This document shows positions 55,141-64,000 of a stretch of 64,000 bases of DNA, in pieces. The position numbers and the translations under genes were made by a program. The notes beneath the pieces were generated by a model. The model was not told the DNA's origin. It did not search any database and was given only the letters and a program-made list of their open reading frames with translations. This stretch comes from Bedellia somnulentella (lineage: Eukaryota > Arthropoda > Insecta > Lepidoptera > Bedelliidae): positions 5,263,695 to 5,327,694 of the forward strand of contig OY755190.1 of NCBI GenBank assembly GCA_963576735.1, written 5' to 3'. Within the stretch, counting starts at the first letter, position 1. Every line of letters starts with the position of its first letter.

Positions 55141-55432
55141 GATTAAATATTTCATTGAGTTAGTATCCCATAATACAAGTTCTTAGTTGGGGGCTAACTT
55201 TATCTGTATAATATAGTATTATTTTTTTAAATTTGGAATACATTTCATTATTAGGATTTATTAAAACTATGTACAATCTTATTTATTGAAGAATAATTAA
55301 AAATATTTACATAGACAATTTACAACCTAAATTAAAATATAAAACTAAATAAATACCTACTATAGATGGAAAATTTCATGAAATTCATCGCTCTTGTATC
55401 ATATAGTATTTATATTGAAATAAATAAATACT

Positions 55433-55710
55433 GTGTAGTGTCGGCTTAGAATAGCACTACCCCATTTCTTCCGGTGTGTGTCCTTAAGAGGCGACTAACG
55501 GTATACAGCATTTAACTACTTTTACGACTACCGGTTTTAAGGGATTTTTGGGCGATGCGGTTGGAGACCCATCACCAATAACCTTTATTTTACCATCTTT
55601 TTCCCACTTAACTTCCAAAAGTGGCTGAGGAATTTCTAATTCCTTAAGCCCTGGCTACCCCTTCTAGGGATTATAGCCGTGAGTATATGTATGTATGTAT
55701 GTATGTATGT
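55433..55710 (+). repeat. SINE family A, full-length copy with long ATGT tail
   Basis: GTGTAGTGTCGGCTTAGAAT ... GTGAGTATATG(TATG)n. A 60-bp extra segment lies after GTATACAGC. Confidence 0.88.
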
Positions 55711-56934
55711 CGCATGTGTGTTTTCATTGATCTAATTAACGTTGTTCGCTCGCATAGTTCAATTTTTAACCGACTTTAAAAAAAGGAGTGTTCTCAATTC
55801 GACCCGTATATATAATAATACTGGAAAATGGACCCCGGCGGGTAGCGATTAAAATAAATAACGTTTTTTCAATCACTGCTTTACGAAATTTCACGAGATG
55901 ATACCTATATAGCCTGTGTTTTCAATCGAATAAATATATTTAGTCAAATAATTACTTCGCTTTAGCAGTTTCCGAGTTTATTTAGCATATACAATCAGAC
56001 AAATCTTTCCTCATTGAAAAAAGTATTGATAAAGTGTGCAAAATATCAGCGTGAAAAAGATTAGAAAGTTATTGTCTCACATAATGATAGGTGTATTGTA
56101 TAAATTAATTCATAAATCGCCGTGTAGTGCCGGCTTAGAATGTCGCTACCCCTTTCTAACCACGGGTGTCGTAAGAGGCGACTAAGGGTATTGGGGCTTT
56201 TTATTAGATTTTTGGGCGATGCGGTTGGAGACCCATCAGCAAAAACCTTTTTTAATACCATCTTTTCCCCACTCAACTTCTTTTGGAATATAGCCGTGAG
56301 TATATGTATGTATGTATGTATGTATGTCGCATGTGTGTTTTCATTGATCTAATTAACGTTGTTCGCTCGCATAGTTCAATTTTTAACCGACTTTAAAAAA
56401 AGGAGTGTTCTCAATTCGACCCGTATATATAATAATACTGGAAAATGGACCCCGGCGGGTAGCGATTAAAATAAATAACGTTTTTTCAATCACTGCTTTA
56501 CGAAATTTCACGAGATGATACCTATATAGCCTGTGTTGTCAATCGAATAAATATATTTAGTCAAATAATTACTTCGCTTTAGCAGTTTCCGAGTTTATTT
56601 AGCATATACAATCAGACAAATCTTTCCTCATTGAAAAAAGTATTGATAAAGTGTGCAAAATATCAGCGTGAAAAAGATTAGAAAGTTATTGTCTCACATA
56701 ATGATAGGTGTATTGTATAAATTAATTCATAAATCGCCGTGTAGTGCCGGCTTAGAATGTCGCTACCCCTTTCTAACCACGGGTGTCGTAAGAGGCGACT
56801 AAGGGTATTGGGGCTTTTTATTAGATTTTTGGGCGATGCGGTTGGAGACCCATCAGCAAAAACCTTTTTTAATACCATCTTTTCCCCACTCAACTTCTTT
56901 TGGAATATAGCCGTGAGTATATGTATGTATGTAA
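55700..56934 (+). repeat. 617-bp near-identical tandem duplication
   Basis: Matching points are exactly 617 bp apart (CGCATGTGTG at 55711 and 56328; CCGGCTTAGAATGTCGC at 56130 and 56747). I saw one clear difference (TGTTTTCAATC against TGTTGTCAATC). Each unit has a unique AT-rich stretch followed by a SINE A copy (56121-56316 and 56738-56934). Confidence 0.9.
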
Positions 56935-57158
56935 TTTATAAATGAACTGTACAGAGCATTAACAGCAGAGTATGACCAAAGTACTCGCGTAAATTGTGAA
57001 ATTACATGCACCCGCCTTTTTCGGTAATCTCCGCTTTTGTTTGCAACAAACGGCTATTACGGGTGGAATGACATCATAAGTTTTGTTGTTTGAGAGAGTA
57101 CGAGGAATACCTTTTAAGTTTTGTCAATAGAAGCGAATCGAAACACATATTATTATAT

Positions 57159-57390
57159 ACATACACACATATACTCACGGCTATAAATCCCTAGAAAGGG
57201 TAACCAGAGCTAAGGAATTAAAAATTTGAGTGGGGAAAAGATGGTTAAATAAGGTATGTTGGTGATGTGATGGGTCTCCAACCGCATCGCCCAAAAATGT
57301 CTTAAAAGCCCCAATACCGTTAGTAGCCTCTTACGCACACCCACTGGAAGAAATGGGGTAGTGCTATTTTAAGCCGACACTACACAGCAA
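57159..57390 (-). repeat. SINE family A copy
   Basis: From the (CATA) end to GCCGACACTACACAGC, with a 30-bp deletion in the middle. A much decayed sense head follows at about 57690-57760. Confidence 0.85.
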
Positions 57391-57404
57391 ATTATTGTAA
57401 ATTG

Positions 57405-57605
57405 TTATATGTTCACGCCATATATTCCTGAAGGGATTGGCAGAGGCACTAATAGTTCTGAACATCACGTGACTTTGTCACCTGGTATTCAGAGTACCCT
57501 CGTTTTGCTAGGACAGTGTACTCGTGTGATAGGGGGCAGGCCTATCGCTGTTTTGTTCGAATACACTGTCACATGACTAAGTACAACTTAGCCATGGGGC
57601 CCAAC
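57405..57605 (-). repeat. tRNA-derived SINE family C, 3' two-thirds
   Basis: GTTCACGCCATATATTCCTG ... GTCACATGACTAAGTACAAC in reverse; the tRNA head is missing. Confidence 0.75.
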
Positions 57606-58054
57606 AAAGTATTCGAAGTCACATCTGTGTGAGAAGCGATGGTGGTTGTTATCAAGGTTATCAGAGTAATAAAGGTTTTTTTAAAAAAAAAAAGCTGTGT
57701 AGTCGTCTTGAAATAAAACTAACCTATTCCTTCCAGCAGGTGTCGTAAAAGACGATGTTCGGTTTTTTGAACACGCATGTATGTAAGATGTTTCTGGACT
57801 TCGAAGGACATTTTAAATCGTTAGTATAAGGTACTATCAAGGATCTCATTTATTTTTGCCGACTTGCACTAGGCAAGCATGGTGGACTATGGTCTAAGGA
57901 CTCAACCCAAGGTAGGTGCGACCTCTTCGGTGGGGACATACGAGGATACTCATATGTGCTTTGTTGATGCGGGTAACTTCTCAGCTCATTTCCAATAATT
58001 GTTGTTAGCTTCATCTTCTCCACTTCTCTTGCTTACCATTAATTTTTGAAAGTG

Positions 58055-58185
58055 TTTGTACAACATCGGTGATAGGCCCACATCACTGTTCAAGCAAAAC
58101 GTGGGTACTCTGAACACCAGGTGACAATGTTACGTGATGTTCAGAGCTATTGGTACCTCTGCCAACCCCTTCGAAGATATACAGC
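58055..58185 (+). repeat. tRNA-derived SINE family C, 3' fragment
   Basis: GTGGGTACTCTGAACACCAG ... CTCTGCCAACCCCTTCG. The head is missing. Confidence 0.7.
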
Positions 58186-58529
58186 TTGGCAATTGAGTCG
58201 AGTTTGATTGTACAAATATATGCTTAAAAATATATTGTATCAATGCGGTAAAGTCTGTGTATGTAGGTTCCTAATGAGTCGTTTGCATTGTCCTGAACTT
58301 ATGACGTCAGGTTTTCAAGCCATAACTGTTGTCTTGCATATTAAGTAAATCTAGATTGATTCCAATATAAACGTATAAATACTTTAGTAGACCTTACGTT
58401 CTAAATATAGTAAAGATGTTCAATATTTCGGATATGCCACCTATAAATAATATTGGACTATGTATTAAATAAAATAAAAAACAATAGATTTGCATGAAAA
58501 TTGCGAAGCGCGTGGGCAGTTTAAGATCC

Positions 58530-58596
58530 TATTATAAGGACACGGCGAATCAGATTGTTATGTTTACATCGTCGACTCGGTCGAAGACGGACGAAC
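58530..58596 (+). promoter_or_regulatory. Candidate promoter and non-coding first exon of the EGF-repeat gene
   Basis: TATTATAAGG at 58531 resembles a TATA box. A strong donor AAC|GTAAGTTTT follows at 58596. The next exon downstream starts exactly with the ATG, so an untranslated upstream exon is needed, and this is the best candidate I saw. Confidence 0.3.
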
Positions 58597-60493
58597 GTAA
58601 GTTTTACGCAGATTTATTATTAATCGATTTTTAAAATAGTGTCGTAGTCAATTCAATTTAAATTTCAAGTTATATTAATTATGAAAATTTAATTTAGGAA
58701 GTTTGAAAGTAGCGTGGTTTTGTTTTCCCGTAAAGTTAAAATTATGCACGGTATTCAGGTTAAAAAAAATATGAAATATTACGTAAATTTAATATTTTTT
58801 ATTTCTTTTGGAAAGTGGTTGCTTCGAAAATGATTAACAAAAAGTATCGTCGGAGTGCACATTGTTTTATTTTATTTTATTTAACATATATACCATGTTT
58901 GCATATTTTTTGGAAGTGCCAGTTTAAAATAACAATAATTAATGTTTTTCCTTCCCCTACGTAGTCATCCGGGTCCGTAAATGGATGACCAAGGTTTTTA
59001 AAGTAGATAATTAGTGAGTGGTACTGTTAGAAGTTATAACTAAAGCTTTTTTTTGAAATATTACTACAATAAATGACTTTATTTATATAACTTTTAATGG
59101 ATAATTAAGAATATGTGTAGTTGGGGTCTTTGGGTTTGAAATGTCTATATTATAATATGGTTTCATACATTTAAGTAAAGAAATAAACTATTTATCTACC
59201 ATAAAAAAATAATTTAATCACTTTATATTACACATACACACTTCTTTTTATTAAAAGGATGTTATTAGGTTTTATCGACCAATATTTATAAACATCTTTG
59301 GCGTTTCTGTCATCGTTTATGGCACCGAAACTCCGGCTTACTAAAAATAAACTATTAACGATCTTAGCAGGGTCTTAATAATATTGCGATGATCATAATA
59401 ACATATACTGATCAATGTTTTTTTAAACTATTTATAGCTTAAATCGATAATCCATACATTACACTAGTATTGCACAAATATTTTCCTTAATTCCTCAAAA
59501 TTTTATATAGATGCGTCACACCAAAGAGAAGTCTACCTTCAGTCAGGGCCGACATGAATGACCAACTTGACTTATTTGTCTCGATTAATACGTCAGTAGC
59601 CGGCTTGTAATGACACAACAAAACACAATATAAGTGTTACTATCAAATCAGTAATTACATTCATATCGTCTTATTGTTCGGTTGGCTGTATGAATGGCTT
59701 TAATTAAATATGTCGATGACAAATTCCTAAAATATCTGAAAATCGGTTGCCTTAGATTTTGGGTTTCAACTATTTTCGCCGTGGTGAAGATGTTTTGGTT
59801 TATAAGGATCGTTGAAATGAAATGGTTTATTTCTTCAGAAAATACAGGTTCAAAAAAGTTGTTGGTTACATAATTTTAGTCCATTACTGTATTTTGCCAT
59901 TGATGGCGTCTGAAGTTTATTTTGCACAATATTATTTCTATTATTTAAATTTATGAATTACAAATTATTATTAAATTTCAAAATAATTAAATTATAAAAA
60001 AATACAAATTAAAACACGAATAAATGTAAACAAATGTAAACAATATCTCAAACTATTCCACCAATCAGCTCAAATTAAGTTTATTACTTGTCACAAATCA
60101 CAATTATCCAAAAAATCATTGACTGAATAAAAAGTTCGTTGGTTTTTGTTTCGAAAGCTCAGAATGACTAATCTGCTATAACTGTGTAATGCTCACTTAA
60201 ACATAAACTTTCGATATAACTTGAGAGTATTTAATGTAAGGGAATAAAAACTTCCATAAGGAGAACCTCTAGAAAATTAGGTAAAAATTTGAATGTTCCA
60301 TTAATCAATAAATTCAATAGTACGAGACGAAGGTCTATAAATAAATATAAAGTTCTATAAACATAAAGAATGAAAATAATCACTTTTTTATAACCATACA
60401 TTAAGCAATTTTAAATAATCTTTTAAGGTGTTTTATAGTGTGTAGTATTAGCTTAGTTAAGTTAGAATAAAAAAGTTTTGTTTTTCTTTCCAG

Positions 60494-63400
60494 ATGGTTG
60501 AAAAACTTCTATTAATAGCACCTCTGGTGCTTTTAGCTCTCATCGATACTGGTGTTAACGGTAAGTTTTTTACCTTATAATATTAAGGTAATTATTTACT
60601 TGTTCATGGGGTCCAAGTTTTGAATGCTATATACATAGATCCCATTGGGCTAGACAGAGACTATAGATACCCACTTTGTAAGATCCTGGCAAACCTGTCG
60701 AGCTTCTTTTAATTCGCAATCGTTTCATACATGCTTTTTTATTCTTTACACTTCAGACCCCGCGCTGTGAATTATTTATCTGAAATGTAATTAAGGGAAT
60801 CTACTTGATTTCACAATAAAATATTTATTCAAAAATCGACTGAAAAAAAGTTTAATTATTTTGGGCGAGGCGGCCTTGTTGCCGCGAAACCTCTGGTGGT
60901 TTGTGTCACACAGGGTATAACAACCCTAACACTTGGAAAAAAAGAGGTGAAGTTTTTATGCTTGTGAGGGGTAATTTCAGAAACAACATAATTTGCAGCA
61001 ATTTTATTAAATAAAAGTTACATATGTTTTTGTTCTGTGAAATAAGCTTTATAGTTATTATTAGTTTTTTTATACATAATAAACGGACATAGCAGGATAA
61101 CTTTATCTGTTTAATAAGCGCTCATGCTCACACCACAGAACCATTACTATACAGCGAGGCTATATTATTGTTTGTTGTTAAGAATTGAAAGTATGACATA
61201 ACACAAATAAATATTTAAATTTTCTTATACTCATTTATTGTCTGATGGTCAAGGTCAAAGTCGGACGGACATTTCGAGGTATCGATGTCCATATTTAGCG
61301 AATGCCATAATCTGTGGGTGGATTCGATTTACGACGAATACGATCCTTGTTCGCGAATTAAGTAGATCATCGGTATGATCATATACAAAGCCTTTGTATT
61401 TAATTTATTCATCAAATATAAATACATTTAAATCATATTCAAATACATCGCCACTTTGTCATATTAAACGATTTAAAATGCAGGAGGTTGGGTGTTGGAC
61501 AATATTTATTCATTATTGTGAATTTTATGTGCGTTTTACAAATTAAAAATCTGACAACGTATATGTACAAATGTTTGACTATACCTTAACTTCCTAAGGA
61601 TTTGGACTTTTCTAAAATATTCAAGATCCATCGAATTAAAAAAAATCGATCGATCTTTGGTTAATTTTCAATCGCAAGTAATTCAGTATTGCATTATGTG
61701 TGGTAATTAACTTTCCGCACCAAAATCGCCTGCATAGTGCATAGTGTGTATTGAAAATGAATTGATTGATGGTTTGTTATTTTTTTATAGTATTTTAAAC
61801 GTTTAATAATTAGTTTAGAATACAAATATTTTAAAAAAAAGTTAATGATATCTTAATGAAATATCTATAACATAACTTTTTCAGTTTGTGCAGTCAATTC
61901 AAAATATTTCATAATTATTTATTTTACATTAAAGTTATACGATAACTGGTTAAATTGTATTGATGCAACATTACAATTAAAGATTTTCTTTCGACTACTT
62001 CCTTTTAAATAATTTCACGTGCCAAGATTTAATCCACGCGGAATCAGCCCACACGCCCTAATTATATAACAGCGAGACACATAATGTTGAAGGAATAAGC
62101 ATTTAAGTTCCGTATGAAGCCACGAGGACCGACCAGCTTATAAGGTCAGGGTGTAGGAGGCTGTTGTTTACTGGGTCTTGTTGCCAAGGCCACTTTTAAG
62201 GCTTTGTTTATGTAACTTTGAGACTGAATCACCGCACCGATTAACGAATTTTTGTTGGAAAATATAGCTGTTGCAGAAGCGAAAAAGGATACATTATTTA
62301 CATTATTATGGTGATTATCATTTCTATAGGTATTTAACTATCTATACTCACGGCTTTAAATCTGAAAAGGGAATTTGGGAAGGGAAATGCTCAGGAATTT
62401 TTGCTAATTAGGGGATAATATGGCGTAATAAAGGAGGGTCAGTGTTATCGTCTTGCTCGGCACTAAAATTAAGGAGTTTGATTGCCTTTTAATTTATGAA
62501 AACTCAGAGAACAGCAAAATGAGCAAATTAGTCCAAACCTTTTGTATTTCTTTTTGCATACATTAACACATACATACATACATATACTCACGGCTATAAA
62601 TCCCTTAACGGGGTAGCCAGAGCTTTGGAATGATAAATTTCTCAGCCACTTTTGGAAGTTGATTAACACAGTCCTAAATATATGTGGAGCTGTTCCGAAA
62701 CTTACACGATATTTTATGATGTGATATTTTTCTATTAAATAGTGCATATATGAGATCAGAGGCAGGCTATCGCTGCTATGCATGAATAACTATTACTTAG
62801 TATGACTAAGTCAAGTGGGTGTGCTGACGATGGTCTCATTTATAAATTGACTAATTTAGGAGCCGAACATATGTGTTTTAGTATCTCAGAGGTTTCGCTT
62901 CTCACTGTGGCACAGTGACTGTGCTTCAACGGTTGTACTTAACATATTTTTTTTTGTATACTAAACTTATAAATTCATCAATTCATTCAACTCTTTCAGC
63001 CCAGCGTTACGTCAGCTATGGTCCCCGCGGCTTCTACGGCCGCAGTTTATACGAACACGGCAGATCAATCTCAGACAATACCGTGACTTGCGGGCCCTAC
63101 ACGTGCGGCGTGGGCGCTCACTGTATCCACGGCAGCGTGCGACCCGTGTGCGCCTGTCTGCCAGGGTACTCGGGGGACCCACTGTCACAGTGTATCAAGA
63201 TTGAGTGTGTTGGTAGGTGTTATTAGCTAGAAATAGTGTTTTTAATAATATATAAATGGTTATTTGAGTAAATAGGCAAATACGTCGGCCAAGTCTTGAT
63301 TGTTGTAAAATTGAGGGCAAAACCCAACAACTACGCGCAATACGAATATTGATTTTACCGCTCAAATATGATTTCTAGTTCAGCGCCTTAAGAGTTAGAA

Positions 63401-63995
63401 CGATCTTTTTTAAATATTAAAATAGTAATTTTGTTTAAGGATTGTATAATTAACAATTTAAAGCTAAGCTGTGTTGTATTTAAAACACTGTATTGATATA
63501 TTTTTATGGTTCATATATTTCTATTACAGAAAATAGCGAATGTCGAAGCCACCAAACTTGCGTGAACCAACACTGCGTCAACCCTTGTGAAGGAACTTGC
63601 GGCATCAATGCTAACTGTGATGTGAGTTTTTCTTCCATATTCTTCATTACTTGATTGTAAATTAATTAGTTGATGCAATAAATTAATGATGTTGAGCAAT
63701 GATTAGACTTTTAATTTAATGTTCCATAGTATCAACAATCTTCCACTCACATAGTATGTTACTTCGTCAATCTTTCTATTTTCCCTTTTTACCCCCTTAA
63801 AGGTAAAATATTTCCAAGGTTTATACTGTTTAAGTTAACACTACTTTTTGATGTGTTTTTTGCTGACTGAAATTCATCATTTATATATTTCATTTATATT
63901 TGTCGTTCCACAGGTCCGTAACCACGTCCCCGTATGTTCATGCCCACCTGGATACACTGGGAATCCTTTCTCTTCATGCAGAGTAGCTGATCCTG
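60494..63995 (+). CDS. Secreted EGF-repeat protein, 5' end (continues beyond window)
   Basis: Exons 60494-60560, 63000-63212, 63530-63621 and 63914-63995 read in phase; the last ends at a GTAAG donor at the window edge. Exon 1 starts with the ATG right after the acceptor and encodes a signal peptide (MVEKLLLIAPLVLLALIDTG). The mature part starts AQRYVSYGPRGFYG. EGF-like modules follow: CGPYTCGVGAHC...CACLPGYSGDPLSQC and CEGTCGINANC...CSCPPGYTGNPFSSC, joined by CRSHQTCVNQHCVNPC. The GYxGxPxxxC ending and intervening Cys-rich linkers are like those of dumpy and related large insect cuticle/matrix proteins, usually found outside the cell at apical surfaces. Introns 1, 2 and 4 are in phase 1 and intron 3 in phase 0. 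With only the first part in view I cannot name the orthologue. Confidence 0.85.
60635..60775 (-). repeat. RTE-like LINE (family B) 3' end, degraded
   Basis: ATCCCATTGGGCTAGACAGA ... CATGCTTTTTTATTCTTTAC, in intron 1 of the EGF-repeat gene. The ATGT tail is lost. Confidence 0.65.
60776..62340. other. Intron 1 of the EGF-repeat gene, no recognised element
   Basis: AT-rich sequence without a long ORF or a repeat family that I recognise. Confidence 0.5.
62571..62668 (-). repeat. SINE family A, tail half
   Basis: (CATA)n then CTCACGGCTATAAATCCC to CCACTTTTGGAAGTTGA. A more decayed piece of the same family lies at about 62341-62450. Confidence 0.85.
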
Positions 63996-64000
63996 GTAAG

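Noticed and set aside
56061..56893. Duplicate 71-residue ORFs at 56061 and 56678
   Set aside because: They are identical only because the DNA is tandemly duplicated; they read across a SINE antisense and have no domain signal.

Overview
This window is most likely from a moth or butterfly (Lepidoptera). It is AT-rich and intron-rich. It is crowded with insect-type transposons: an R4/Dong-like LINE sitting in a TAA microsatellite, a mariner, TTAA-flanked elements, tRNA-derived SINEs, and many copies of a short repeat ending in (ATGT)n. All gene models were built by hand from splice sites, reading phase and recalled family sequences. No search was run.

Layout. (1) 433-28044, plus strand: sixteen phase-compatible exons of SART3/Prp24, a U4/U6 snRNP recycling factor with HAT repeats, a charged linker, two RRMs and a C-terminal LSm-interaction motif. 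Its first exon(s) lie left of the window. (2) 28045-37476: 3' UTR and intergenic DNA, including a mariner nested inside an older repeat. (3) 37477-47277, minus strand: a complete ten-exon ABHD18-like alpha/beta hydrolase gene (594 aa predicted), convergent with SART3. (4) 49006-49648, plus: a small two-exon ORF with the first half of a THAP zinc finger. (5) 51000-58200: transposon-rich intergenic DNA with SINEs, MITEs, two fragments of an endonuclease-bearing LINE and a near-perfect 617-bp tandem duplication. (6) 60494 to the right edge, plus: the 5' end of a gene for a secreted EGF-repeat protein, with a probable upstream non-coding exon.

The most unusual observation concerns SART3. At least four of its HAT-repeat exons lie beside decayed partial copies of themselves. 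Exon 4 has become a roughly 200-bp satellite of about ten units, with a 398-411 bp higher-order repeat. Around exons 7 and 10, copies upstream of the intact exon keep the acceptor but lose the 3' part. Copies downstream of exons 4 and 7 keep the donor side but lack an acceptor. In each case one intact, in-phase exon remains.

The transposons also record a clear history. A CR1-like LINE split an otherwise intact R4/Dong-like LINE, which itself lies in TAA repeats beside the 3' end of a related element. A second R4-like family has an internally deleted copy (5' head joined to endonuclease tail) with a 13-bp target-site duplication. The commonest short repeat shares its 3' tail with an RTE-like LINE, as expected for a SINE/LINE pair.
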